Part shown: in pieces, positions 1 through 7,842 of the stretch | How positions within the stretch are numbered: position 1 is the stretch's first letter | Layout of the letters: each line of letters opens with the position of its first letter | Assembly (NCBI GenBank): GCA_964476245.1 | Contig: CAYYYW010000010.1 | Location: 1 to 32,421, forward strand | From: CAYYYW01 sp964476245 | GTDB lineage: Bacteria; Patescibacteriota; Microgenomatia; UBA1406; HO2-37-13b | Reading direction: 5' to 3' | DNA length: 32,421 nt | Notes under the pieces: generated by a model | The model's database searches: none | What the model was told of the DNA's origin: nothing | What the model saw: the letters and a program-made list of their open reading frames with translations, nothing else | Program-made: the position numbers and the translations under genes

Positions 1-968
1 AGAACCAGCTATCTCCGGGTTCGATTGGCATATTACCCCTAACCACAAGTCATCCCATGTCATTTCACCGACAACGGGTTCGGGCCTCCTCCCGATTTTC
101 ATCGGGACTCACCCTGCTCATGGTTAGCTCACCCAGTTTCGGGTCAGCCGCACTCTTCAAAACGCCCTATTAAGACTCGCTTTCGCTTTGCCTTCTCCCG
201 ATTTTATCGGGATTAAACAAAGAAAAGTACGGGTACTCGCTGGCTCATTCTTCAATAGGCACGTGATCACTCGTACTCCGCACGAGGATAAATTAACCTA
301 ATTAATCTAATTCCTAATTAACCTAAAAAAATAGATCAATTAGAATAATTAGAAATTAAGAATTTAGCCTTGTGCGAAGCACAAGCTCTCACTGTTTGTT
401 AGCTAATAGTTTCAGGTTCTATTTCACTCCCCTCGCCGGGGGACTTTTCACCTTTCCCTCGCGGTACTAGTTCACTATCGGTCAATTTGAGTATTTAGCC
501 TTGGAACGTGACCGTCCCAGCTTCCCACAGGGTTTTCCGTGTCCCGTGGTACTTAGGTACTCCAACCAGCAGCTTTGGATTTCGAATACAAGACTTTCAC
601 TTTCTATGGTTACCCATTCCAGGGTATTTTCCTATCCTCAACTGATCTGTTATGTCAGAGCCCTGCAACCCCCACTCAAAAGCGCAAGCGCTCTGAGCGG
701 GTTTAGGCTTTTCCGATTTCGCTCACCGCTACTGACGGAATCTTTGTTAGTTTCTTTTCCTCTGGTTACTAAGATGTTTCAGTTCACCAGGTTACCCCCC
801 CGACGTAACGTCGGGGTCAGTCATATTACTACGACCGGGGTTGCCCCATTCGGAAACCATCGACTGATAACGCCTATTAAAGGGCTTATCGATGTTTTCG
901 TTCTTAAATAAACGTCCTTCCTCGGCTCAAATTGCCTAGGCATCCACTATTAGCCTTAGACGATGTCC
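1..968 (-). rRNA. rrl: 23S ribosomal RNA, 5' part (runs off the window)
   Basis: The minus strand reads as the 5' third of bacterial 23S rRNA. The 5' end has the ...AGTGGATGCC...GGAAGGACGT core near 910-965, and the left edge carries the GAGATAGCTGGTTCT core, which corresponds to roughly E. coli position 800-820. The rest of the gene lies beyond base 1. The 5' boundary is estimated from alignment by eye and may be off by several bases. Variable helices are remodelled: there is an AT-rich insertion at 287-368 and GC-rich perfect hairpins at several helix tips. Protein-coding frames here (for example 501-911 on +) are antisense to the rRNA and not genes. Confidence 0.95.
287..368 (-). repeat. 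AT-rich expansion inserted in a 23S rRNA variable helix
   Basis: Between two short hairpins (270-286, CTCGT...ACGAG; and 369-385, CTTGTGC...GCACAAG) lie about 82 nt of almost pure A/T where E. coli 23S has only a short helix near position 550. The two halves (about 289-322 and 331-366) are imperfectly complementary, so the RNA can fold as one long AU hairpin. The same CTAATTAACCTAA / AATTAGAAATTA words occur in the intergenic repeat at 11098-11245. Confidence 0.6.
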
Positions 969-1102
969 CACAAATTAGAACTAAATTTTGTTTAAAACAA
1001 AATTTACCCGTCCTAAAATTACAATATATGTAATGATTAGGCGGGTTTATGCTTTTCCTACCTATAACTAATTGTCAAAGAGCGCTAAAACCACGTTTGA
1101 CG
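969..1102 (-). other. rRNA operon spacer between tRNA-Ala and 23S
   Basis: No gene is present. It holds a perfect AT hairpin at 982-1006 (TAAATTTTGTTT pairing with AAACAAAATTTA) just upstream of the 23S 5' end, which could be a processing stem. It also holds a boxA-like site (1072-1083), and the palindrome CCACGTTTGACGTGG at 1091-1105, which abuts and overlaps the encoded CCA of tRNA-Ala and recurs with small changes at 19409 and 22147. An ATTAGGCGGG word at 1037-1046 recurs at 23341-23350. Confidence 0.6.
1072..1083 (-). promoter_or_regulatory. boxA-like antitermination site in the rRNA spacer
   Basis: The minus strand reads GCTCTTTGACAA, one base different from the E. coli rrn boxA core (GCTCTTTAACAA), and lies in the spacer before 23S where a second boxA is normally found. 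NusB/S10 binding is inferred from this similarity only. Confidence 0.6.
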
Positions 1103-1178
1103 TGGTGGACCCAAGGAGACTTGAACTCCTGACCTCTCGGATGCAAACCGAGTGCTCTGCCAATTGAGCTATGGGCCC
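1103..1178 (-). tRNA. tRNA-Ala(UGC)
   Basis: A full cloverleaf on the minus strand: acceptor GGGCCCA pairs with TGGGTCC; D stem GCTC/GAGC; anticodon stem CTCGG/CCGAG with loop TTTGCAT, giving anticodon TGC. The G3:U70 wobble, the main alanine identity element, is present. The CCA end is encoded, unlike the other tRNAs in this window. It sits in the rRNA spacer as tRNA-Ala commonly does; its 5' end abuts the scaffold gap, beyond which 16S rRNA would be expected. Confidence 0.96.
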
Positions 1179-1179
1179 A

Positions 1180-1279
1180 NNNNNNNNNNNNNNNNNNNNN
1201 NNNNNNNNNNNNNNNNNNNNNNNNNNNNNNNNNNNNNNNNNNNNNNNNNNNNNNNNNNNNNNNNNNNNNNNNNNNNNNN
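1180..1279. other. Scaffold gap (100 N)
   Basis: Exactly 100 consecutive N, the conventional placeholder for a gap of unknown size. The 16S rRNA gene, expected upstream of tRNA-Ala on the minus strand, may be hidden here or on another contig. The adjacency of the rRNA operon and the atp operon is therefore not proven by this sequence. Confidence 0.98.
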
Positions 1280-1384
1280 GCTGTTAGGAGAAGATTTGGA
1301 GTCAACTCCAATCGTGCCTTTATGCATCTATAAAATATTGCATAATAAGTTAAAAATAATAATAACAGAAGATTTTTAAAAATC
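1280..1384. other. Intergenic AT-rich stretch downstream of atpC
   Basis: No coding frame of note. It contains the perfect palindrome TTGGAGTCAACTCCAA (1296-1311). On the minus strand there is a weak promoter-like pair (TTTAAC, 16 nt, TATAGA, around 1332-1360) pointing toward the gap and the rRNA genes; this pair is only suggestive. Confidence 0.4.
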
Positions 1385-1405
1385 AAGGACTTTTTCATTG
1401 TCCTT
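1385..1405 (-). terminator. Terminator hairpin after atpC
   Basis: On the minus strand AAGGAC...GTCCTT forms a 6-bp stem one base after the atpC stop codon, followed by GATTTTT. It is the only convincing terminator downstream of the atp operon and marks its end. Confidence 0.6.
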
Positions 1406-1406
1406 C

Positions 1407-1868
1407 TTAATGAAGCTGGGGTCGTTTTTTTCTTTTGTATCCTAAAATTTTTAGATCAACAAGCGAACGTCGAAGTTGAGCCATAGCTTTGTAACGTTCT
1501 CCTTTTGTTTTACCTTCTTTTAACAACTTTTCCGCTTCTGCTTTTGCTCTTCTGACTCCATCTTCGTCAATTTCGTTTTGGTGATATGCTCTTGAAACCA
1601 ATAAATTAACTTCTTTTCCTGTCGTTTCCACATAACCTCCACCAATGGAAAAATAAGATTCTCGATCACCCTTTTTTGTCTTAACCACTCCCTCTTTTAA
1701 TAAAGCAAAAAGGGGGATATGATTAAATAATATTGTAATTTCACCCTCGGCAGAAGGAGCTGAAACCGATTCAACCTCATCTTGCAAAACTATTTTTTTA
1801 GGAGTAATTATTTGAAATTTAAAATAATTTTGCATATAACTTTTAAATTTAACTTTTAACTTCCTCAA
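1407..1868 (-). CDS. atpC: F1 ATP synthase subunit epsilon
   Basis: Rotor subunit of the F1 sector that links gamma to the c-ring and can act as a brake on ATP hydrolysis. The beta-sandwich domain is recognisable (FKFQIITPKKIV..., then GEITILFNHIPLF and the FSIGGGYVE motif), followed by a helical C-terminal region rich in K and E. The longest frame begins at a TTG (1868) only 2-3 nt after a strong AGGAGG. An internal ATG at 1835 gives a 142-residue protein whose N terminus (MQNYFKFQIITPKK) fits the family better, so it may be the true start. The gene overlaps the end of atpD by 20 nt if the TTG is used. Last gene of the atp operon, followed by a terminator hairpin. Confidence 0.93.
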   Translation of the reverse strand: MRKLKVKFKSYMQNYFKFQIITPKKIVLQDEVESVSAPSAEGEITILFNHIPLFALLKEGVVKTKKGDRESYFSIGGGYVETTGKEVNLLVSRAYHQNEIDEDGVRRAKAEAEKLLKEGKTKGERYKAMAQLRRSLVDLKILGYKRKKRPQLH

Positions 1869-3222
1869 TCCCTCCTACCATATAAAAGGCTTGTTCCGAT
1901 TTATCATCGTGTTTTCCTTCAATGATTTCTTTAAATCCTTTCACGGTGTCTTCTGCAGTAACGTAACGACCGGTTTTAGCGGTAAATACTTCTGCCACAA
2001 ACATTGGTTGAGTCAAAAATTTCTGAAGTCTTCTGGCTCGATTAACAGTAAGACGGTCTTCCTCTGATAATTCTTCCATGCCCAAAATGGCAATAATATC
2101 CTGCAAATCTTTATATCTTTGAAGGGTCCTTAAAACTTCTCTGGCCACAGCGTAATGTTCTTGTCCAACAATATCAGGATCTAAAGCGCGAGAGCTTGAA
2201 ATTAAAGGGTCAACCGCCGGATACAATCCTTGTTCCGCCTGTGAACGTTCAAGCGAAATCGACGCATCTAAGTGAGCAAATGTCGCCACCGGAGCCGGAT
2301 CAGTATAATCATCAGCCGGCACATATACTGCTTGAATTGAAGTAATTGAACCTTTATTAGTCGAAGTAATTCTTTCTTGAAGCGCGGCCATTTCTGAAGC
2401 CAAAGTGGGCTGATATCCAACGGCTGAAGGTATGCGACCTAAAAGAGCAGAAACTTCTGAACCCGCTTGTGCAAAACGGAAGATATTATCCATGAACAAA
2501 AGAACATCTAAATATTTTTCGTCACGAAAATACTCGGCCATGGTTACACCAGTCAACGCAACCCGCAATCTATTTCCCGGAGGTTCATTCATCTGGCCAA
2601 AAATCATCACTGTTTTATCAATAACGCCGCTGGCTATCATTTCTCGCCATAAATCATTTCCTTCTCTTGATCTTTCCCCAACTCCGGTAAAAACCGAAAC
2701 CCCGCCGTGCTCTGCCGCCACATTGCGAATAAGCTCTTGAATTAAAACAGTTTTTCCAACTCCAGCACCACCAAAAACAGCAATCTTGCCACCTTTTAGA
2801 AACGGCGTCAAAAGATCAAATACTTTAATACCTGTTTCAAAAATTTCTTGTTTCACCGATTGTTCTGTTAAACAGGGAGCTTTTCTGTGAATTGGATACT
2901 TTTTGCCAGTTTTTATTTCTCCCTTTTCATCTATAGGTTCTCCCACAACATTAATAATTCTTCCCAAAGTTTCTTTACCGACGGGAACCTCAATAAATTT
3001 TCCGGTATTAACAACCTCCGTTCCTCTTCTTAAACCATAGGTACTTCCCATCGCCACAGTTCTTACTCGTCCTTGACCTAAAATTGCCTCTACTTCTAAA
3101 ATTAGTTTCCCTATTTCTTTTGTCTTAACCTCTAAAGCGTCATAAATCTTCGGTGTCTCTTTTTCGGGAAATTGAACGTCAACCACTACTCCCCGAATTT
3201 CAATAATTTTTCCTTTTAACAT
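1849..3222 (-). CDS. atpD: F1 ATP synthase subunit beta (catalytic)
   Basis: Catalytic subunit of the F1 hexamer, making ATP from ADP and phosphate at the membrane surface. All catalytic marks are visible: Walker A GGAGVGKT (151-158), the catalytic glutamate in GVGERSREG (E183), the Walker B aspartate in LLFMDNIFRF (D245), and SALLGRIPSAVGYQPTLA. At 457 residues it has normal length for the family. It lies 17 nt after atpG and overlaps atpC. No insertions of the palindromic repeats seen elsewhere in this window were found here. Confidence 0.98.
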   Translation of the reverse strand: MLKGKIIEIRGVVVDVQFPEKETPKIYDALEVKTKEIGKLILEVEAILGQGRVRTVAMGSTYGLRRGTEVVNTGKFIEVPVGKETLGRIINVVGEPIDEKGEIKTGKKYPIHRKAPCLTEQSVKQEIFETGIKVFDLLTPFLKGGKIAVFGGAGVGKTVLIQELIRNVAAEHGGVSVFTGVGERSREGNDLWREMIASGVIDKTVMIFGQMNEPPGNRLRVALTGVTMAEYFRDEKYLDVLLFMDNIFRFAQAGSEVSALLGRIPSAVGYQPTLASEMAALQERITSTNKGSITSIQAVYVPADDYTDPAPVATFAHLDASISLERSQAEQGLYPAVDPLISSSRALDPDIVGQEHYAVAREVLRTLQRYKDLQDIIAILGMEELSEEDRLTVNRARRLQKFLTQPMFVAEVFTAKTGRYVTAEDTVKGFKEIIEGKHDDKSEQAFYMVGGIEEVKS

Positions 3223-3239
3223 AAATTTTATTTAAATGA

Positions 3240-4103
3240 CTAATCTTCTGTCGCCAGCTTGGCCGAAACCATATCCAAAAGTTCGTTTGTAATTCCTTCT
3301 TGTCTTAATTTGTTCCTCAACAATGTCAAACTATAAATAATATCCGCCGCATTATCAGTGGCATTTTTCATCGACAACATTCGAGCCGAATGTTCAGCTG
3401 CCTCACTATTTAGAATGGCACTCTTTATCTGCTCCTTTAGGAAGTCTCTTATTAATGGATCAATAATTTTTTGTGGCGACGGTTCAATAAGATATTCTCG
3501 TTCTGATGTTCTTTCAATTTTACTAATCAATTCTTCAGGGTAAACAATCGGCAACAACTGTTCTTTTCTTGGTTCAGAACTAAAAGTTGAAAGAAATTGA
3601 TTGTAAAAAAGAAAAACTGACCCGTATTGATTATTTAAAAAGCCATCAATCAACAAAGAAAAAATAGCAGAAACACTATGAACAAATGGCCCTTGATCGG
3701 AAAAATCAGCCACAATATTACCCCTCATCTTCAAAATAAAATTCGATGCTTTTTTACCTAAAACGATAAAATCATCTTTTTCAAACCTAACTTCTGTTAA
3801 AGCCGTTTTAAATAAATTAAAATTAAAAGCTCCACACAAACCTTTGTTTGTTGAAATGAAAACGTAAAGATTTTTATCTGTTGACGAAGGTTCGTTCTTT
3901 TTTAACAACGGTGAAAGAGATAAATCAACAGTAGGAAGTATTCTTCTTATAATTTTCTCCAACATCTTTTGGTAGGGTTTTCCTTCTTGGGCAACTTTTT
4001 GAGATTTTTTCATTTTTACGGCAGCAACCATTTGCATGGCGCGGGTAATTTTTCGAACATTCTGAATTGTTTTAATTTTTTTCCTGACTTGACGGAAGTT
4101 CAT
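3240..4103 (-). CDS. atpG: F1 ATP synthase subunit gamma (central stalk)
   Basis: Central rotor shaft that turns inside the alpha/beta hexamer. The N-terminal coiled-coil helix has the family signature (VRKITRAMQMVAAVKMKKSQ) and the C-terminal helix ends in RQEGITNELLDMVSAKLA, as in typical gamma subunits. The middle Rossmann-like part is divergent. At 287 residues it has normal length. Its start lies 32 nt inside the 3' end of atpA, which suggests translational coupling. Neighbours atpA and atpD are in the standard bacterial order. Confidence 0.97.
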   Translation of the reverse strand: MNFRQVRKKIKTIQNVRKITRAMQMVAAVKMKKSQKVAQEGKPYQKMLEKIIRRILPTVDLSLSPLLKKNEPSSTDKNLYVFISTNKGLCGAFNFNLFKTALTEVRFEKDDFIVLGKKASNFILKMRGNIVADFSDQGPFVHSVSAIFSLLIDGFLNNQYGSVFLFYNQFLSTFSSEPRKEQLLPIVYPEELISKIERTSEREYLIEPSPQKIIDPLIRDFLKEQIKSAILNSEAAEHSARMLSMKNATDNAADIIYSLTLLRNKLRQEGITNELLDMVSAKLATED

Positions 4104-5604
4104 AGTTATTTTTAATAAATTCCTCTACAATTTTTTTCAACCTTTCTTCATCGTCTCTGTCTAATGTTCTTTTTTTATTGATATTGTTAATAATTTTTTT
4201 ATTAGTCAGCTCAATTTTTGCGAAAAAATTTCTTTCAAATTCACCAATCTTGGAAACAGATAAGTTATCTAAATAACCATTTACTCCGATCCAAAGAATT
4301 AAGACTTGATGAGCTAAATCCAGATTTTGATGCTTGTTTTGTTTTAATATTTCTATCATCCGTGCCCCCCGATCAAGAAATTTTTTGGTTTTTTCATCAA
4401 GTTCGGCCTCAAACTGGGCAAAAGCAGCTAGTTCTCGGTATTGAGCCAGCTCTAATTTTAATTTTCCCGCCACCTGTTTCATGGCTTTTGTTTGAGCGGC
4501 GCTACCTACTCTTGAAACAGAAATACCGACGTTAACCGCCGGTCGAATACCAGCGTTAAAAAGATCTGTTTCCAGATAAATCATACCGTCAGTAATAGAA
4601 ATAATATTGGTAGGAATATATCCGGAAACATCTCCTTCTTGAGTTTCGATAATAGGAAGCGCGGTTAAAGAACCACCACCATATTTTTCATCAAGACAAC
4701 AAGCTCTTTCCAAAAGTCTTGAATGGAGGTAAAAAACATCACCCGGATATGCCTCCCGGCCCGAAGGTCTTCGTAAAATTAAAGATAGTTGACGATAAGC
4801 CCAAGCATGTTTTGACAAATCGTCATAGACGACCAAAACATCCTTTCCTTTACTCATAAAGTACTCACCCATAGCGCAAGCAACATAAGGAGAAACATAC
4901 TGAAGAGAAACAGGATCAGAGCCAGAAGCCGCAACAACAATTGTATAATCCATTGCTCCTTTTGCTTTTAGAAGATCAACTACCGCAGCAATCTTTGAAT
5001 TTCGTTGTCCAATGGCATTATAAATACAAACAACGTTTTCGTTTTTTTGGTTTAAAATTGCATCAATAGCAATAGTTGATTTTCCTGTTCCCCGATCGCC
5101 AATAATTAATTCTCGCTGACCCCGGCCGACAGGGATAAGCGCGTCTAATGCCTTAATTCCTGTTTGTAAAGGCGTACTCACAGGCTTTCGATAAATTACT
5201 GAGGGAGCAATTTTTTCGATTGGATAAAAGGCAGCCGCCTTATTAATTTTCCCTAAACCATCTATTGTGTTGGCAAAACCATCCACCACTCTGCCTAAAA
5301 ATTCCTCTCCTACCGGAATCGAAAGTATTTTGCCGCTGGCCAAGGCAGTGTCATTTTCCGAAATCTTCAGATAATCACCAAAAACAATCGCCGACACTTC
5401 ATCTTCTCTTAAATCAATTACCAGTCCTTTAATATTCCTTTTAAATTCAATTACTTCTCCGTAGGCAACTCTATCAAAACCAGAAAGAGTCACCACCTCG
5501 TCTTTCACTTCGGTAACCACCCCGATATTTTCTTTTTTAAACTGTAGCTTGGTTGTTTTAATATCGTCTTCAATCTCTTTAAAAATTTTATCAACTACTT
5601 TCAT
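4072..5604 (-). CDS. atpA: F1 ATP synthase subunit alpha
   Basis: Regulatory nucleotide-binding subunit of the F1 hexamer. It carries Walker A GDRGTGKST (169-177) and the arginine finger in ISVSRVGSAAQTKAMK (R365), which reaches into the neighbouring catalytic site. At 510 residues it has normal length. The N-terminal 22 residues, which normally contact subunit delta, are present even though the delta subunit here lacks its alpha-binding domain. The gene overlaps atpH upstream by 14 nt and atpG downstream by 32 nt. Confidence 0.98.
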   Translation of the reverse strand: MKVVDKIFKEIEDDIKTTKLQFKKENIGVVTEVKDEVVTLSGFDRVAYGEVIEFKRNIKGLVIDLREDEVSAIVFGDYLKISENDTALASGKILSIPVGEEFLGRVVDGFANTIDGLGKINKAAAFYPIEKIAPSVIYRKPVSTPLQTGIKALDALIPVGRGQRELIIGDRGTGKSTIAIDAILNQKNENVVCIYNAIGQRNSKIAAVVDLLKAKGAMDYTIVVAASGSDPVSLQYVSPYVACAMGEYFMSKGKDVLVVYDDLSKHAWAYRQLSLILRRPSGREAYPGDVFYLHSRLLERACCLDEKYGGGSLTALPIIETQEGDVSGYIPTNIISITDGMIYLETDLFNAGIRPAVNVGISVSRVGSAAQTKAMKQVAGKLKLELAQYRELAAFAQFEAELDEKTKKFLDRGARMIEILKQNKHQNLDLAHQVLILWIGVNGYLDNLSVSKIGEFERNFFAKIELTNKKIINNINKKRTLDRDDEERLKKIVEEFIKNNYELPSSQEKN

Positions 5605-5902
5605 AAAGTTTATTAACTAAATGAGTAATTGTCCCCTTAATTGAAGCATTGAGTATCTCTGACCCGATCTTGATGATAAAACCGCCAATTAAACTTTTGT
5701 CTATTTTGTTTTCAATCACGGCATTTTTTAAATAGGGGAATCGTTCATGAAATAATTGCTTTTCCGACTCTTTAAGAGGGTAAGGTGTAATGATTGTTAC
5801 TTTTCTTACCTTCTTTATTTCTTCTTCTTGAATTTCTTTTTTTTTAAGAAGAAGAGAAAGACCATTCTCTAATTCTTTCTTTAAATTCTGATTAGAGTCC
5901 AT
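5591..5902 (-). CDS. atpH: F1 ATP synthase subunit delta, short form lacking the N-terminal domain
   Basis: Only 103 residues, against about 175-180 in typical bacteria. What remains matches the C-terminal part of the family: VRKVTIITPYPLKESE, then IDKSLIGGFIIKIGSEILNASIKGTI near the end, which is the conserved signature. The missing part corresponds to the N-terminal helical bundle that clamps the N termini of the alpha subunits at the top of F1. The frame overlaps atpF by 11 nt and atpA by 14 nt, so the start cannot be pushed far upstream without a long overlap. The operon position between b and alpha supports the call. Whether another protein supplies the clamp is unknown. Confidence 0.88.
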   Translation of the reverse strand: MDSNQNLKKELENGLSLLLKKKEIQEEEIKKVRKVTIITPYPLKESEKQLFHERFPYLKNAVIENKIDKSLIGGFIIKIGSEILNASIKGTITHLVNKLYESS

Positions 5903-6398
5903 ATGATTTGTCTTTTTCTAATTCTTTGAGTAAATATTTAATCGCCTCCGTCTGTTTCTCTTCGGTAATGAATTTGGAAAGAACCGATTTAATCATGATA
6001 ATGCATGTCTCAACAATTTTTGTCTTCGTTTCTTTATAGATGTTGCTTTTTTCTCTTTCTAATTCTTTACTCATCTTTTCTTTAATTTCTTCTGCTTCTT
6101 TATGTCCTTGTTTTAAAATCTCGGCCTTAATCTGAGTTGCGTTTTTTTTGGCATCTTCAACAATTTGCAACCCTTGTGCTTGTGCTTTTTCAAAAATTTT
6201 CTTTTCCTCTTCTTTGGCTTTTATTTCTTTTTCTTCAAGCTCTTTTAAAAGCTGTTCTTTTTCTTTTCCTTGTTGTTCGTTTTTAGAAAGAAACTCCAAG
6301 AAAGACTGACTAACAGTCTTTTTAAATATTAAAAAAAGCAAAAGGAAATTAATAATTTGAGCGATTAAAAGTTTTATATCTATGCCTAATCCTTCCAT
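5892..6398 (-). CDS. atpF: Fo ATP synthase subunit b (peripheral stalk)
   Basis: Peripheral stalk subunit joining the a subunit to F1. A single transmembrane segment lies at about residues 9-26 (LLIAQIINFLLLFLIF), followed by a long charged, alanine-poor coiled coil (EKEQLLKELEEKEIKAKEEEKK and beyond). At 168 residues it has normal length. It is the only b-type gene in the operon, so the stalk is presumably a homodimer. It starts 29 nt after atpE and overlaps atpH by 11 nt. Confidence 0.96.
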   Translation of the reverse strand: MEGLGIDIKLLIAQIINFLLLFLIFKKTVSQSFLEFLSKNEQQGKEKEQLLKELEEKEIKAKEEEKKIFEKAQAQGLQIVEDAKKNATQIKAEILKQGHKEAEEIKEKMSKELEREKSNIYKETKTKIVETCIIMIKSVLSKFITEEKQTEAIKYLLKELEKDKSYGL

Positions 6399-6427
6399 AA
6401 TTTTATTTTATATTCATTATTAATTAA

Positions 6428-6655
6428 TTAAGTAAACTTTAAAATAAGCGCCGCCACCAATACGTAAATAGCAATTGCTTCGGCAAAAGCAACTACTAAA
6501 ATCATGGTGGTTCTGATTCCTGACTCAGCCTCAGGATTACGACCAATCGCCTCCATGGCTGATTTACCAATCATTCCGATGGCAAGAGCGGGAAAAGCTA
6601 CCCCAAAAGCCATCATAAAACTAATAGCAACGGTTTTTGCTGTGGCCAAATCCAT
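6428..6655 (-). CDS. atpE: Fo ATP synthase subunit c (rotor ring), proton type
   Basis: A 75-residue hairpin of two membrane helices joined by the conserved polar loop (AIGRNPEA), forming the rotor ring. The ion-binding carboxylate is E59 in AFAEAIAIY. The sodium signature of Na+ synthases is absent: the position equivalent to Ilyobacter Q32 is I26, and residues after the glutamate are A60-I61 instead of S-T. The ring is therefore predicted to carry protons. A strong ribosome site (AAGGAGGTGA) stands 6 nt before the ATG, the best in the operon, fitting the high copy number of c in the complex. Confidence 0.97.
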   Translation of the reverse strand: MDLATAKTVAISFMMAFGVAFPALAIGMIGKSAMEAIGRNPEAESGIRTTMILVVAFAEAIAIYVLVAALILKFT

Positions 6656-6669
6656 ACTACTTCACCTCC

Positions 6670-7425
6670 TTAATGTTGTTTACTCATGGCTAAATTTATA
6701 AAGACTGCTGTCAAAGTAGCGAAAACAACTGCTTGAATAAAACCAACAAATAATTCCAAAAGTAAAAAAGGGAAAGAAGCCAAAACAGGCACCAAAAAAG
6801 CAATTACTACCAAAAGCACTTCACCGGCAAAAATATTGCCAAAAAGCCGAAAACCAAAAGAAAAGACCTTAGAGAACTCTGAAAGAATTTCTAAAGTGCC
6901 AATAAAAAAACTAATGGGATTTTTTAAATTGTAAAATTTTTTAATGTACTCTTTTGCTCCTAAAGCCCTAACACCGTAAACTTGACAAAGAAGTACTGAC
7001 AGCATTCCTAAACCAATAGTTGTGTTTAAATCGGCCGTCGCCCCCCGGAAAAGAGGAATTGAATGACACTCACCAGCATGACAGGTTTTGATTAATAAAC
7101 TACCGATGCCGGGTAACAACCCAAACCAATTTTGGACAAGAATATAAATAAAAAAAGAAGCCACCAACGGATAAGCAATTTTTGTCTGATCGCCTAAAAT
7201 TGTGTTAAAAAAGTGGTACAAACTTTCATTAATAAAGTGAATTAAATAAAAGAATTTGGACTTTTTTTTCAGACCTGACTTAATTTGACTATTATAATGC
7301 AAAAAAGCTAAAGATAGCAAGATAAGAACAATCAGCGAGGTTAGATAAGAATTAGTCACAGGAAAGCCAAAAACCTCAAAAATTTTTTCAGCTTTTAAAC
7401 TAACATGTGGCATAAGCAAAAACAT
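6670..7425 (-). CDS. atpB: Fo ATP synthase subunit a
   Basis: Stator membrane subunit with the proton half-channels. Several membrane helices are evident. The essential arginine lies in FSFGFRLFGNIFAGE (R193, matching E. coli R210), E202 follows, and Q231 sits in the last helix (FVGFIQAVVFATLT). NWFGLLPG (99-106) is typical of the family. The loop after it has two cysteines (KTCHAGEC), which could form a disulphide on the outer side; this is a guess. The start overlaps the stop of the preceding gene by one base (TAATG), and atpE begins 14 nt downstream. Confidence 0.97.
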   Translation of the reverse strand: MFLLMPHVSLKAEKIFEVFGFPVTNSYLTSLIVLILLSLAFLHYNSQIKSGLKKKSKFFYLIHFINESLYHFFNTILGDQTKIAYPLVASFFIYILVQNWFGLLPGIGSLLIKTCHAGECHSIPLFRGATADLNTTIGLGMLSVLLCQVYGVRALGAKEYIKKFYNLKNPISFFIGTLEILSEFSKVFSFGFRLFGNIFAGEVLLVVIAFLVPVLASFPFLLLELFVGFIQAVVFATLTAVFINLAMSKQH

Positions 7426-7832
7426 TAACTTTCTTTAACAGTTTTCCAAAGATTATAAAACGTTCCTAAACTTCCCAATAAAAGAAAAATTAAAGTGAAA
7501 ATAGGTCTGCTTTTGAAAAAATTATCTACCAATAAACCAAAAAATACTCCTATTACAAGAGGAGTAATTAAATAATAACCTATGTTAAAAGAATTTGCAA
7601 GTGAAAAATTAAATTTTAAAAGAACTTTCTTTTGTTTTTTTTGTTTTTTGACTTCTTTTATTTTAAAATTTTTATCCATTTCAAAAAAAGTCTGTTTTAT
7701 TTCTTTATTTTTATTGTCAGTTATCGGATGATAAAGAGGTAATGCTCCATCGTTTTTTCCGATTTCTGGTTCATTTAAAATTTTTCGTCTCCGTCGCCTC
7801 TTTAAATAGTATAAGAAATCCAATGACTTCAT
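7425..7832 (-). CDS. AtpZ/AtpI-like small membrane protein of the atp operon
   Basis: The C-terminal half has two hydrophobic helices with the ATPase gene 1 pattern (YYLITPLVIGVFFGLLVDNFF, then a short loop and FTLIFLLLGSLGTFYNLWKTVKE), as in AtpZ/AtpI proteins that assist c-ring assembly or magnesium handling. The first 80 residues are very basic and polar, contain runs such as RRRRR and KKQKKQKK, and are unusual for the family. An internal ATG at 7679 would give an 84-residue protein of more normal size. Neither start has a clear ribosome site. It is the first gene of the atp block, 10 nt after dnaE. Confidence 0.75.
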   Translation of the reverse strand: MKSLDFLYYLKRRRRRKILNEPEIGKNDGALPLYHPITDNKNKEIKQTFFEMDKNFKIKEVKKQKKQKKVLLKFNFSLANSFNIGYYLITPLVIGVFFGLLVDNFFKSRPIFTLIFLLLGSLGTFYNLWKTVKES

Positions 7833-7842
7833 AAAATAAATT

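Noticed and set aside
501..911. 136-codon open frame on + within the 23S region
   Set aside because: Antisense to conserved 23S rRNA; no protein features.
1075..1398. Open frames running through the N gap
   Set aside because: They cross 100 N and the tRNA-Ala gene; artefacts.
6428..6655. Sodium-type c-ring
   Set aside because: Residues matching the Na+ ligands (Q32, S66, T67 of Ilyobacter) are I, A and I.
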